Assembly (NCBI RefSeq): GCF_038002345.1
Contig: NZ_JBBOCJ010000001.1
Location: 1,984,001 to 2,048,000, forward strand
Direction of reading: 5' to 3'
DNA length: 64,000 nt
From: Paenibacillus sp. FSL M7-0420
Lineage (GTDB): Bacteria > Bacillota > Bacilli > Paenibacillales > Paenibacillaceae
Part shown: in pieces, positions 7,820 to 16,453 of the stretch
Layout of the letters: every line of letters begins with the position of its first letter
How positions within the stretch are numbered: the stretch's first letter is position 1
Position numbers and translations under genes: made by a program
Notes under the pieces: model-generated
What the model was told of the DNA's origin: nothing
What the model saw: the letters and a program-made list of their open reading frames with translations, nothing else
The model's database searches: none

Positions 7820-8419
7820 ATGCCAAAAATTGTAGATCATTCCGAACGAAAATCGAATATTGCCGAAGCCACCTGGCGGGTCATTATCCGGCAGGGAATC
7901 AAAGGGGCAACAGTGCGAAATATTGCTGCCGAGGCGGGCGTATCCTTGGGCGCGCTGCGCCATTATTTCTCTACCCAGCAGGAATTACTGGAGTTTGCTA
8001 TGAATCTGGTGAAGGAGCGCGTAACAGCGAGAATTGTGGACATTATGCAGTCGGAGCTTCCTCTACGGGAGCAGATTATGCGGGTGCTGCTGGAACTGAT
8101 CCCCACCGACGACAGCAGCATGGCTGAGATGGAGGTATGGTTCGCCTTTACCTTCCATCTCAAGACTGCCGGGGAGATGCCTGCTGAGCTTAATGATGCG
8201 ATCTATCCGCTGACTGTCCAAATTATTGACTATCTGAATCAGCAGGGGCTCCTCAAGCCGGGGCTGGATAAGGACGATGAGGCCGAGCGGCTGTATGCCC
8301 TGATTGACGGCCTGGCCCTTCATGCCATGCTTGAGCCTGACCGGATGAATAAACAACGTGTGACCCGGGTGCTGAATGTTCACCTGGAGTCTATCTGCAG
8401 AAGTGGAGTGGAACGGTAG
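7820..8419 (+). CDS. TetR/AcrR family transcriptional regulator
   Basis: This is a 199-residue regulator. Residues 9-55 form the TetR helix-turn-helix (RNIAAEAGVSLGALRHYF), and the rest is the variable helical ligand domain with many hydrophobic and aromatic residues. The N-terminal region resembles BetI/PksA-type members. I chose ATG 7820 over the upstream in-frame GTG 7787, because 7787 lies in the -35 region of the likely promoter. No Shine-Dalgarno sequence precedes 7820. The gene is divergent from the membrane protein and next to a perfect palindrome, the usual arrangement for a self-repressing TetR that also controls its neighbour. The aldo/keto reductase operon downstream has its own promoter. 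Confidence 0.85.
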   Translation: MPKIVDHSERKSNIAEATWRVIIRQGIKGATVRNIAAEAGVSLGALRHYFSTQQELLEFAMNLVKERVTARIVDIMQSELPLREQIMRVLLELIPTDDSSMAEMEVWFAFTFHLKTAGEMPAELNDAIYPLTVQIIDYLNQQGLLKPGLDKDDEAERLYALIDGLALHAMLEPDRMNKQRVTRVLNVHLESICRSGVER

Positions 8420-8438
8420 ATCCGTCCGCTCCACTTTC
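8402..8438 (+). terminator. Terminator of the TetR gene
   Basis: AGTGGAG...CTCCACT hairpin, extended by GGAACGG/CCGTCC, overlaps the stop codon and is followed by a short T run. Confidence 0.6.
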
Positions 8439-8451
8439 TATTTCTACCAAT

Positions 8452-8480
8452 TTGTTCTAGAATGAATAGGTGCATATAGC
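8452..8480 (+). promoter_or_regulatory. SigA-type promoter of the reductase-epimerase operon
   Basis: TTGTTC and TATAGC are 17 bp apart, about 47 bp before the aldo/keto reductase start. Confidence 0.45.
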
Positions 8481-8526
8481 AACCGGTTGGCGGGACCCGC
8501 CGGATTCAGAGAGGAGCAAGGGATTA

Positions 8527-9465
8527 ATGAAATACCGCAGATTAGGTGGAACCGGACTGAAGGTCAGTGAGATCAGCCTGGGAAGCTGGTTGACCTACGG
8601 AGGATATGTGGAACAGGACAATGCCGTTAAGGCCATTGAAACCGCTTACTCCCTGGGCATTAATTTTTTTGATACCGCGAATGTCTATGAGAAGGGGGCG
8701 GCGGAAAAGGTGCTGGGAGCTACCCTAAGCAGCTATCCGCGCGAATCCTACGTGCTGGCGACCAAGGTGTTCGGGGTAATGGGCGACGGTCCCAATGACC
8801 GCGGCCTGTCCCGGAAGCATATTACCGAGCAATGCCACGCCAGCCTGAAGCGGCTGGGTGCTGAATATGTAGATTTGCTCTACTGTCACCGGTATGATTC
8901 GGAGACCCCGATCGAAGAGACACTGCGGGCGCTGGATGATCTGGTCCGTCAGGGCAAGGTGCTCTATGTGGGAGTCAGTGAATGGACGGCGGCGCAGATG
9001 ACCGAAGCTCTTGCGGTTGCCGACCGTTATCTGCTGGATCATATCGTGGTCAATCAGCCGGTCTATAATATGTTTGAACGTTATATCGAGAAGGAGATTA
9101 TCCCGCTTGGGCAGCGCAAGGGAATCGGACAAGTCGTATTCTCCCCGCTTGCTCAAGGTCTGCTGACCGGCAAATACAGCTCGGTCTCCGAGATTCCGGC
9201 AGACAGCCGGGCTGCCCGGATCGACTGGATGCGCAAAGGAATTACGGAGGAGAAGCTTACGAAGGTTCAGGAGCTGGGCAAGATTGCGGCTGAACTGGAT
9301 ATCTCTGTAGGCAATCTGGCGCTGGCCTGGATTCTGCGCCAGCCTAATGTATCGAGTGCCCTGGTCGGTGCTAGCCGCCCTGAGCAGGTGGAGGAGAATG
9401 TGAAGGCTTCCGGCATCGAGCTGAATGAGGGTATACTGACACGGATTGATGAAATTATCGGTTAA
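8527..9465 (+). CDS. Aldo/keto reductase (potassium-channel beta-subunit-like)
   Basis: This 312-residue TIM-barrel NADPH oxidoreductase shows the AKR catalytic set: Asp and Tyr in NFFDTANVYEKG, Lys in VLATKVFG and His in DLLYCHRYD. The C-terminal cofactor signature is ALVGASRPEQVEEN. Length and the SLGSWLTYGG start fit the AKR branch that includes Kv beta subunits and bacterial YhdN-like enzymes. Substrates are aldehydes or ketones, and the natural one is unknown. I took ATG 8527 (GAGAGGAGC in front) over the upstream in-frame ATG at 8470, which lies within the promoter. The gene is 18 bp before a sugar-epimerase-like SDR gene, so the two are one operon. Confidence 0.9.
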   Translation: MKYRRLGGTGLKVSEISLGSWLTYGGYVEQDNAVKAIETAYSLGINFFDTANVYEKGAAEKVLGATLSSYPRESYVLATKVFGVMGDGPNDRGLSRKHITEQCHASLKRLGAEYVDLLYCHRYDSETPIEETLRALDDLVRQGKVLYVGVSEWTAAQMTEALAVADRYLLDHIVVNQPVYNMFERYIEKEIIPLGQRKGIGQVVFSPLAQGLLTGKYSSVSEIPADSRAARIDWMRKGITEEKLTKVQELGKIAAELDISVGNLALAWILRQPNVSSALVGASRPEQVEENVKASGIELNEGILTRIDEIIG

Positions 9466-9483
9466 GAGAGAGGGAGGATACAG

Positions 9484-10506
9484 ATGAAGGTTCTATTTAT
9501 CGGAGGTACGGGGCTTATCAGTCAGGCGGTTTCCCGGCTGGCAGTGGAACGGGGAATAGAACTGTATCTGTTCAACCGTGGAGAGCGCAGCAGCTTCGTG
9601 CCGCAGGGCGCACAGGTGATACACGGTGATATCCGGGACAAGGAGCAGGCCGCCGAGGCGTTGAAGGGGTATGACTTCGATGTTGTAGTCGACTGGATTG
9701 CCTTCACGTCGGAGCATGTGCAGACGGATATTGACCTGTTCACAGGCAAGACGCGGCAATATATCTATATCAGCTCGGCTTCCGCGTATCAGAAGCCGCA
9801 GCGTAATTATCTGATTACCGAAGAGACTCCGCTGGTGAACCCCTACTGGCAGTATTCCCGGGACAAGATTGCTTCCGAGGAGCTGCTTCTGGAAGCGTAC
9901 CAGAGCAGCGGCTTCCCGGTGACGATTGTCCGTCCCTCCCATACTTACGGAGATACAGCCATTCCGGCGGCGCTGACCAGCTGGAGCCATCCATGGTCCC
10001 TGGTAGAACGCATCCGCAAGGGACAGCCGCTCGTCATTCATGGCGATGGCACCTCGCTTTGGACATTGACGCATAATACGGATTTTGCCAAAGGCTTCGT
10101 TGGTCTCCTGGGACTCCAGGAGGCGATTGGAGAAGCGGTTCATATTACCTCGGATGAGGTGCTGAACTGGAATCAGATCTATGCGGCCATCGGGGAGGCA
10201 GCCGGCCGTGAGCCGAAGGTTGTACACATGTCTACGGACTTCATCGCTGCGAATACTCCGGCCGGAACCGCAGACGGGCTGATCGGGGATCAGGCGGTCA
10301 GCAGTGTGTTCGACAACAGCAAGATCAAACGACTGGTGCCTGACTTCCAGGCTACCCTGCCGTTCGCGGAAGGGGTGAAGCGGTCGGTGGCCTGGTTCGA
10401 AGCCAGGCCGGAACGCTGCACCTCAGACCATGACTGGTCCAAGATGCTGGACGGATTGATCGCTAAGCACGGAGTTGATGCGAAGCTTCTCAGCTATTAT
10501 GTATAA
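9484..10506 (+). CDS. NAD-dependent epimerase/dehydratase family (extended SDR)
   Basis: This 340-residue protein has the Rossmann signature FIGGTGLIS at residues 5-13, an Asp-containing loop HGDIRD, YISSASAYQ (active-site Ser) and the catalytic pair in YWQYSRDK (Tyr, then Lys three residues later). It belongs to the extended SDR family that acts on nucleotide sugars or related compounds. The substrate cannot be assigned, since the C-terminal half carries no motif I recognise. A strong GAGGGAGGA precedes the ATG. It is the second gene of the operon with the aldo/keto reductase, and the pairing of two oxidoreductases suggests related steps in sugar or aldehyde turnover. Confidence 0.88.
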   Translation: MKVLFIGGTGLISQAVSRLAVERGIELYLFNRGERSSFVPQGAQVIHGDIRDKEQAAEALKGYDFDVVVDWIAFTSEHVQTDIDLFTGKTRQYIYISSASAYQKPQRNYLITEETPLVNPYWQYSRDKIASEELLLEAYQSSGFPVTIVRPSHTYGDTAIPAALTSWSHPWSLVERIRKGQPLVIHGDGTSLWTLTHNTDFAKGFVGLLGLQEAIGEAVHITSDEVLNWNQIYAAIGEAAGREPKVVHMSTDFIAANTPAGTADGLIGDQAVSSVFDNSKIKRLVPDFQATLPFAEGVKRSVAWFEARPERCTSDHDWSKMLDGLIAKHGVDAKLLSYYV

Positions 10507-10545
10507 GTAGATATTACAGATACAAGTCCTATAGATTACGCTGAG

Positions 10546-10582
10546 CAGGTGCTGTCCGTTAACGGATAGCGCCTGTTTCGCT
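10546..10582 (+). terminator. Terminator of the reductase-epimerase operon
   Basis: CAGGTGCTGTCCG and CGGATAGCGCCTG form a hairpin around TTAA with two wobble pairs, followed by TTTCGCTT. Confidence 0.55.
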
Positions 10583-10612
10583 TGCGGATCAATTAACCCT
10601 GAATATTAGGGA

Positions 10613-10643
10613 TTGAGTAGGACGTTACGTCACAGTTTATAAT
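10613..10643 (+). promoter_or_regulatory. MerR-type promoter with 19-bp spacer
   Basis: TTGAGT and TATAAT are separated by 19 bp, not 17. The spacer holds the dyad GACGTTACGTC (10621-10631). Overlong spacers with a central dyad are the mark of promoters twisted into activity by MerR regulators, so the next gene probably regulates itself here. Confidence 0.65.
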
Positions 10644-10692
10644 AAAAACACGGTGCTTATAAATTTAGAACGGTAATACCTGGGGGGATTAT

Positions 10693-11433
10693 ATGGAGCT
10701 TACGGTGGGCAAATTCGCCAGCGCAGTCAACACGACGATAAGGACACTTAGATATTATGAGAAAATCGGGCTTCTTGTTCCTGCAAAGAAAAACGACGCT
10801 AATCAGAAAATTTATGCCAGAGATGACCTCAAGAAATTCTATAACATACAGTTGCTCAAGAGTATGGGCTGGCCGCTAATCGAAATCAAACAAATGCTTG
10901 AAGAGACCGCATATTCTTTTGGAGAAATCGTTGGAATGCAGGAGGCTGTGCTTCTGGATAAGCGAAATACAATAAACGAATCCTTGAAAATGATAGCCCG
11001 AATTAAGAATGTAATGAATGAAACGGGCGATTTAAGCAATGAAGATCTGATGTTGCTCATGAATACGATCCGGTTAGAAGAAGATCAAAGAATGATTTTA
11101 CAACAATACTTCTCTGCAACCACGGTAGATAAAATCATCCCCCAAAACAAACGGCAACAGCAAGCCTTCGATCGATTAAACAAGAGGTTATTGTCTTTTT
11201 TTCAGGCTTCCCTTCACAGCGGACTGCGTCCTGATAGTCAAGAGGTACAACGAGAGCTAGAGGAACTGTTTGCCCTTATTCCGGTATCTAGGAACGAGCT
11301 TTTTCATTTAGACCGGCCCTTGGACAAACCATCGGAGGTTTTTAATGCTTTGTTGCCTGATGATATGGCTGAATTTTTCGGTGAAGCGATTCAGGTCTTT
11401 TATAACAACCAGTTTGAGGGAATGGGGGAATAG
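10693..11433 (+). CDS. MerR family transcriptional regulator
   Basis: This is a 246-residue regulator. Residues 1-70 are the MerR winged helix (VGKFASAVNTTIRTLRYYEK, then the wing and LLKSMGWPLIEIKQML), followed by the long coiled-coil dimer helix. The C-terminal 120 residues are helical and larger than in metal-binding MerR proteins, with no Cys pair, so an organic ligand or protein signal is more likely than a metal. CTGGGGGG precedes the ATG. DNA here is more AT-rich than in the flanking operons. The CPBP gene starts 3 bp after the stop, so the regulator and membrane protease-like protein are co-transcribed from the 19-bp-spacer promoter. Confidence 0.88.
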   Translation: MELTVGKFASAVNTTIRTLRYYEKIGLLVPAKKNDANQKIYARDDLKKFYNIQLLKSMGWPLIEIKQMLEETAYSFGEIVGMQEAVLLDKRNTINESLKMIARIKNVMNETGDLSNEDLMLLMNTIRLEEDQRMILQQYFSATTVDKIIPQNKRQQQAFDRLNKRLLSFFQASLHSGLRPDSQEVQRELEELFALIPVSRNELFHLDRPLDKPSEVFNALLPDDMAEFFGEAIQVFYNNQFEGMGE

Positions 11434-11436
11434 AAA

Positions 11437-12045
11437 TTGGGTGAATTCAATGCCCGGCAGCATAATCAATGGTTGGTCCAAATGGTGTTAGGTTTAGTGC
11501 CGTTTCTGGTTTTAGGCTTAGCACTCATTGCAATTTTCCGGTGGGGTGAAATCACTCCCTATGTGAAATCCTTATTTGTTCCAAGCGGGATGTCTTTTCT
11601 TGAAGTTACCTTGCTGGGTCTGATCGTCGGTACGATTGTAGTGCTTATCTCTGTGGGACTTATCATAAAAACCAAAACGGTGCTTCCGCAGTCGGAAAGT
11701 ACGGAGCATATACGTAATATCATGAGAACTCCAAGCGGCATTGCCGTCAGTTCACTGGGGGGAGGAATGGTTGAAGAGTTTTTCTTCAGAGGAGTATTAA
11801 TCGGATTGTTTATCGGTTATAGTCCTATCCTTGATGGAATTGTAATCTGCATAAGTACTTTTTTATTTTGGATTATTCATATCCCGCAGTATAAAGGAGT
11901 GTATTTGGCTTACGGATTAGTATTTATCAATGGCCTAGTATTTGCTGTATTGTTCTATTTTACGGATTCATTGATTTCTTCCATCCTCGCCCATGCTATT
12001 TATAATCTGGGTATAGGGATCTACTTTACGCAGCTTACCAAATAA
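11437..12045 (+). CDS. CPBP family intramembrane glutamic endopeptidase
   Basis: This 202-residue membrane protein has about six helices and the three CPBP (Abi/Rce1-type) motifs: EEFFFRG near residue 110, FWIIHIP near residue 145, and LAHAIYNLG near the C-terminus. The Glu pair and the two His residues form the presumed active site in the membrane. Such proteins in Firmicutes are linked to bacteriocin self-immunity or to cleavage of membrane-bound regulators. The start is TTG, with GGGGGAATAG formed by the end of the merR gene. It is the second gene of a two-gene operon with MerR, so its dose probably responds to the MerR ligand. The substrate is unknown. Confidence 0.85.
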   Translation: MGEFNARQHNQWLVQMVLGLVPFLVLGLALIAIFRWGEITPYVKSLFVPSGMSFLEVTLLGLIVGTIVVLISVGLIIKTKTVLPQSESTEHIRNIMRTPSGIAVSSLGGGMVEEFFFRGVLIGLFIGYSPILDGIVICISTFLFWIIHIPQYKGVYLAYGLVFINGLVFAVLFYFTDSLISSILAHAIYNLGIGIYFTQLTK

Positions 12046-12141
12046 TCTGTATGTCAGGCTGCTGCGAGGTTATAGCATGAAACCGGGATTCGTGAATATA
12101 CTCTGACTACCGAAATCCCCACGAGTAAAGGAGTCCTGGCC

Positions 12142-12801
12142 ATGCCGACACATCCTTACGTCTCCCGTTTTTTTGTGAATACCGATGCACGCCGTGACAA
12201 GCTGGTTTATGATTTGCCGGAAGCCTGGTGGAGCCGTCCGTATGAATACGAATGGTGTACCCATTTCATCTCACCGCATGATGTGGTACTGGACGCAGCC
12301 TGCGGAATTTCACACCCGCTCAAATTCTATCTTGCCGAGCATAGCGCTGAGGTCTATGCCTGTGATAAGGATGCCCGGATTCTGTCGCATGAAGCGATGA
12401 TGCAGAATATCGCCGAGGATATCGGAGCAGCTGCAGCCCGTCAGGTGGAGGCCGGACCTGTGAACAGGCTACACTTGGCCCAGGCTGATCTGACCTCACT
12501 GCCTTATGAGGATGAGAGCTTTGATACGGTTTTTTGTATCTCGGTGCTGGAGCATCTGTCTGTGCAGGAAGCGGTCCTGGCCGTCCGTGAGTTTCATAGA
12601 ACGCTTAACGGAGAAGGACTGCTGGTGCTGACCTTTGATCATCCGACGGTCAACCTGCCGCGGATGAATGAGATTCTGCTCCAGGCTGGATTTCAGTATT
12701 GGGGCGAGACGGATTTCAATCTTCCGGCAGATGCCGTGCGTACAGACCAGTGGGGCGGCCTGAGCTGCTTCCGGGCAGTGCTGAAGAAGGCGCAAATCTA
12801 G
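12142..12801 (+). CDS. Class I SAM-dependent methyltransferase
   Basis: This is a 219-residue protein with the Rossmann methyltransferase order. Motif I is LDAACGISHPLKF near residue 52, an acidic loop is CDKDARI, motif IV is FDTVFCISVLEHL near residue 130, and post-I/III strands follow. The start is at ATG 12142, with AAAGGAG 9-15 bases in front. The N-terminal VYDLPEAWWSRPYEYEW is not a family mark I can place, so the acceptor (small molecule, lipid or protein) is unknown. It stands as a single gene between the MerR operon and the DUF1877 gene, and no partner gives a pathway. Confidence 0.82.
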   Translation: MPTHPYVSRFFVNTDARRDKLVYDLPEAWWSRPYEYEWCTHFISPHDVVLDAACGISHPLKFYLAEHSAEVYACDKDARILSHEAMMQNIAEDIGAAAARQVEAGPVNRLHLAQADLTSLPYEDESFDTVFCISVLEHLSVQEAVLAVREFHRTLNGEGLLVLTFDHPTVNLPRMNEILLQAGFQYWGETDFNLPADAVRTDQWGGLSCFRAVLKKAQI

Positions 12802-12881
12802 CAAAATTCATCCATCATTTGGTTGTTTCCTTCCCTTGTAGTAGAATAGCTTCAAGGCAGAAGAAAGAAGGAGACAATCTC

Positions 12882-13346
12882 ATGGGGATGATCGGCAATT
12901 ACCTGGATGTACATGCTGAATTGCTTCAGTCGATCCGGACGGAAGAAGTGAGCCTGCACGAAATCGGGCCCAAGCTGGATATCGATAAGTCCTGGCAAGC
13001 CCTGCATTATATACTGAATGGCGGACAGGAAGGCAATTCTTCGCCCCTGGGCGCTGCTGTCCCTCTGACCAGTCATTATATCGGTCACTATTCGGATGCC
13101 GAGGTGTTCGCCCTGGAACCGGATGAGGTGAAGCTGACTGCAGAGGCTCTGGAGGGAATAGAAGAAGCCTGGCTAAGGGAACACTACCCTTTCCGGCAGA
13201 TGATGGAGGAAGGAGTCTACCCCCTTATGGAGGAGGATGAGGCGGAAGAATTCTTTGATTATATCTATACGTATTTCAAGGCCATCCGAGAGTTCTACCA
13301 GCAGGCAAGCGCGAGTGCATCCTGCGTTGTGTTCTATATTTCCTAG
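12882..13346 (+). CDS. DUF1877 (YfbM-like) protein
   Basis: This is a 154-residue acidic cytoplasmic protein. MGMIGNYLDV at the start, SWQALHYILNG near residue 35, and EEAEEFFDYIYTYFKAIREFYQQAS at the end fit the DUF1877/YfbM family, which has no known function. I chose ATG 12882, which has AGAAGGAGA eight bases before it, over a frame extension that reaches back into the methyltransferase gene. The gene is alone. A TTG-started CapA-like gene follows after 45 bp and has its own ribosome site, so the two may share a transcript. Confidence 0.8.
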   Translation: MGMIGNYLDVHAELLQSIRTEEVSLHEIGPKLDIDKSWQALHYILNGGQEGNSSPLGAAVPLTSHYIGHYSDAEVFALEPDEVKLTAEALEGIEEAWLREHYPFRQMMEEGVYPLMEEDEAEEFFDYIYTYFKAIREFYQQASASASCVVFYIS

Positions 13347-13391
13347 TCACAGTCATTATTATATTACATTAGAAAAAGGAGCTAGAGAACT

Positions 13392-14420
13392 TTGCGCAGA
13401 TATGCTGTTATATTCATGATTCTGCTTCTGCTGGTCCCTGCCGCGGGGATAAGCGCCAAGGGGGCTGCCCCGCAGGAGGAGATCCGCCTTACGTTTGCCG
13501 GGGATATTCTGCTGGACGGCTTTGTCGGCGACCAGATTGCCAAGTATGGCGTAGATTTCCCGTTCGCCAAGGTAGCACCTATGCTACAGAAGGCCGATCT
13601 TGCTTTTGCCAATCTGGAGACTCCAGTCTCGGTGCGCGGGACTGCAGCCAGCAAGACGTTCGCCTTCCGTTCCAAGCCGGCAGCACTCGCGGGATTAAGC
13701 AAAGCGGGGATTGACGGTGTCACCATAGCTAATAACCATATTCTGGATTACGGCCGGACCGCGATGCTGGACACGCTGATTCATCTGGATAAGAACAATA
13801 TTGGACACACCGGTGCAGGTGCCAATATGGATGAAGCCTTCAAACCTTATGTCAAGACCGTCAAGGGCAAGCGGATCGCCGTTCTGGGTACAAGCCGTGT
13901 GCTGTCTGACCCTTCCTGGTATGCAGGCAAGAACAGCCCGGGAGCTGCCTCAGCCTATACGGCAGAGCCGCTGCTGAGTGCGATTAAGAAGTCTGCCAAG
14001 GATAATGATTATACGGTTGTATATATTCACTGGAATCAGGAATTCAAGGATTACCCGGAAGCGTATGCCCGGAAGCTGGCCAAGCAGATGATCGACAGCG
14101 GGGCAGATATCATCCTTGGCGCGCACAGTCATTGTCTGATGGGTATTGAATATTACAAGCATAAGCCGATCTATTATTCACTGGGTAACTTTGTATTCAA
14201 CCGTTCTACACGGGGCGGAGACAAGACCCTGCATTCCATGCTGGTTAATTTCACCATTAACCCGTCAGGGGTGACCAGCAGCATTACTCCGGTCAAAATC
14301 ATTGGCGGCCAGCCGAATTTCATGGGGGATGCCTACAATAAAGAGACCATCAAGAAGCTGAACCAGCTCTCCTTCAATGCGAAGATTGCAGCGAGCGGGG
14401 CAGTCAGTGAGAAGCTGTGA
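13392..14420 (+). CDS. CapA family metallophosphatase-like exported protein
   Basis: This 342-residue protein has an N-terminal signal sequence (RRYAVIFMILLLLVPAAGISA). It is followed by the CapA/PgsA metallophosphoesterase-like fold: FAGDILLDG, FANLETPVS, TIANNHILDYG and ILGAHSHCLMG, carrying the metal-binding Asp, Asn and His residues. CapA proteins take part in poly-gamma-glutamate synthesis or in uncharacterised surface functions. With no capB/capC nearby, poly-gamma-glutamate synthesis is not supported and a stand-alone exported phosphoesterase is likelier. The start is TTG, with AAAAAGGAG 11 bases upstream. A strong terminator follows the stop. Confidence 0.85.
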   Translation: MRRYAVIFMILLLLVPAAGISAKGAAPQEEIRLTFAGDILLDGFVGDQIAKYGVDFPFAKVAPMLQKADLAFANLETPVSVRGTAASKTFAFRSKPAALAGLSKAGIDGVTIANNHILDYGRTAMLDTLIHLDKNNIGHTGAGANMDEAFKPYVKTVKGKRIAVLGTSRVLSDPSWYAGKNSPGAASAYTAEPLLSAIKKSAKDNDYTVVYIHWNQEFKDYPEAYARKLAKQMIDSGADIILGAHSHCLMGIEYYKHKPIYYSLGNFVFNRSTRGGDKTLHSMLVNFTINPSGVTSSITPVKIIGGQPNFMGDAYNKETIKKLNQLSFNAKIAASGAVSEKL

Positions 14421-14470
14421 AATAAGCCGCGTAACAGTTCTTATCAATGAATCTGTATGATCGATCTCTT

Positions 14471-14514
14471 ACAGCCCGGGGAGCCGCTTCCTAATCCTCC
14501 TTGGGCTGTTTTGC
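14471..14514 (+). terminator. Terminator of the CapA-like gene
   Basis: ACAGCCC...GGGCTGT hairpin with inner GGAG/CTCC pairs, followed by TTTTGCGTTTT. Confidence 0.75.
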
Positions 14515-14535
14515 GTTTTCCCGGTATTCTTCATT

Positions 14536-14564
14536 TTGTGCTATTCATTCTTAGCATTGTGCTA
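14536..14564 (+). promoter_or_regulatory. Direct repeat TTGTGCTA, candidate AraC-type operator
   Basis: TTGTGCTA occurs at 14536-14543 and 14557-14564, 21 bp apart (two helical turns). The second copy is also part of the dyad TTAGCATTGTGCTAA. It lies upstream of the sensor kinase gene, and a possible -10 (TACAAT) follows at about 14587. AraC-type regulators bind such repeats. Confidence 0.4.
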
Positions 14565-14694
14565 ACAGCGCGGAGTGAATCTGCTCTACAATATGAATAT
14601 TAGTTCTGCCAAGAGGGATGACGCAGAAGTGGTGCTGCGGTCCGTTTCGGAATAGAATAGCTATAACGAATTCCATGCAGAGGATGTCCAGTGA

Positions 14695-16416
14695 ATGATG
14701 CCCAAGCTTAAGAAGTACATGCCTTTCACCTATAAAATGATGATTCCTTATCTGCTGCTGGTTCTCCTCACGGATGTGTTCATCGGCTATATCTCCTATT
14801 CCATGCTGACGGATTCCAGGACAGAGATGGCCGAGTCCAACATCCGCACAGGCATGGAGCAGTCGAGGAACAATATCCGCTATCAGATGGATGAAATACA
14901 GCGGATGTCGGACAACCTGTTCGGCAGCCAGCCGTTCCAGCGTGCGCTTGAGCTGAAGGGGACGCCGTTTGAGATCTATCTGACGATGCTTGACGAGATT
15001 ATACCCCAGATTACCGCGCCGCTGCAGTTGTTCGGGAACAAGATCCGCTTCATGCTCTACACCCCGAACCCAGATCTGAACATTGTGTCCGGGGATAATC
15101 TGGATGAGCCGATCATTACCAGCGATTACTATATACTGCCACTGAATGATATTGCCGGCAGTGAATGGTACCGGTCGCTCAAGGATTCCAAGCGTGATAA
15201 TCTGTGGCTGCAGATTGATACGGACCAGAAGCTGGGCAACCTCTCACATGTGCGCAGACTCGTCAACTTCAGTGATTACAAGTCGCTGATCGGTTATGTG
15301 CGGATTACGGTATCGCTGGAGGACCTGTTCGGCGGCTTCGACACCTTCCCGCTGGAGGAAGGAATTACGCTGCGGCTGGTGGAGGAGAGCACCGGGGACG
15401 TTCTGTTCCAGCGGGGGCCTGCCAATAACAGCAGCGGAGAGGAGAATTTCCTCAGGCTGCAGGAACAGATTCCGGGCAGTAACTTCATGATTGAAGCGAT
15501 GGTTCCGCATAAATATCTGACCCAGGATGCCGGACGCCTGCGCCGTGTGATTATCGCGGTCTGCAGTCTGAGCTTCCTGGTGATGACCTTGATCGGTTAT
15601 GTTGTGGCACGGATATCGGGACGCAAAATGAGCCGGATCGTAGGTCTGGTGCGTTCCTTCCAGGACGGGAACTTCCAGAAGCGCATCCGCTTCTCCGGCA
15701 ATGATGAATTCGTGCAGATCGCAGATTCCTTCAATGATATGGCCTCCAACATCCAGGGGCTGATCAACAGCGTGTATGTGCAGGGAATCCAGAAGAAGCA
15801 GGCGGAGCTGGAAGCCCTGCAGGCACAGATCAATCCGCATTTTCTATATAATACGCTCTCTACGATCAGCAGCTTGGCCAATCTTGGCGAGATCGGCAAG
15901 GTCACGGAGATGGTCCAGGGGCTGTCCCGGTTCTACCGGCTGACGCTCAATCAGGGCAATGTCTATATTGAACTGGAGAAGGAGCTGGACCAGGTGGCTA
16001 CTTACTTGGAGATCCAGCGGGTCAAATATGCGGATGCCTTCACGCTGCACGTGGATGTGGACGAGGAGATTCTGCATATGCAGGTGATTAAGCTGCTGCT
16101 TCAGCCTTTTGTCGAGAATATATTCAAGCACGCCTGGTTCGGGGAGACCATCGCCATCCGGCTGACCGGCAAGCGGGTGGGGGACAATATTGAGCTCAAG
16201 GTAATCGATAACGGGATTGGCATGCGTCCTGAAGTGGTTAAGCGTATGATGCAGGGGCCGGGCCAGTCAGGCGGTTACGGTGTGAAAAATGTGGATGAGC
16301 GGATCAAGCTCAGATACGGCGATGCTTACGGGGTGAGCATTGCCAGCTTCTATGGAGGCGGGACAACCGTGCGGCTGCTGCTTCCCGCCGGACTTCAGGG
16401 ACATGAAGAGCTGTAA
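14695..16416 (+). CDS. YesM-type sensor histidine kinase
   Basis: This 573-residue membrane kinase has TM1 at about 15-37, an extracellular sensor region to about 283, TM2 at about 284-304, then HAMP, the His_kinase motif QINPHFLYNT with H382, and the ATPase domain with N-box VENIFKHAW, DNGIGM and GGYGVKNVDER. This is the YesM/LytS-type layout of Firmicute sugar-sensing kinases. It phosphorylates the YesN-type regulator encoded 37 bp downstream. Two adjacent ATGs (14695, 14698) follow a modest GAGGATG site. The pair precedes an LplB/YtcP-type transporter and a GH35 enzyme, so the signal is probably an oligosaccharide, perhaps a beta-galactoside or galactan piece. Confidence 0.92.
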   Translation: MMPKLKKYMPFTYKMMIPYLLLVLLTDVFIGYISYSMLTDSRTEMAESNIRTGMEQSRNNIRYQMDEIQRMSDNLFGSQPFQRALELKGTPFEIYLTMLDEIIPQITAPLQLFGNKIRFMLYTPNPDLNIVSGDNLDEPIITSDYYILPLNDIAGSEWYRSLKDSKRDNLWLQIDTDQKLGNLSHVRRLVNFSDYKSLIGYVRITVSLEDLFGGFDTFPLEEGITLRLVEESTGDVLFQRGPANNSSGEENFLRLQEQIPGSNFMIEAMVPHKYLTQDAGRLRRVIIAVCSLSFLVMTLIGYVVARISGRKMSRIVGLVRSFQDGNFQKRIRFSGNDEFVQIADSFNDMASNIQGLINSVYVQGIQKKQAELEALQAQINPHFLYNTLSTISSLANLGEIGKVTEMVQGLSRFYRLTLNQGNVYIELEKELDQVATYLEIQRVKYADAFTLHVDVDEEILHMQVIKLLLQPFVENIFKHAWFGETIAIRLTGKRVGDNIELKVIDNGIGMRPEVVKRMMQGPGQSGGYGVKNVDERIKLRYGDAYGVSIASFYGGGTTVRLLLPAGLQGHEEL

Positions 16417-16453
16417 GACAGACGCTGTATAAGTACAGGAGGACAAGATTGCG

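Noticed and set aside
15244-15840. Long minus-strand frames inside kinase, permease and enzyme genes
   Set aside because: They are shadows of GC-rich codons on the opposite strand, with low-complexity translations and no ribosome sites.
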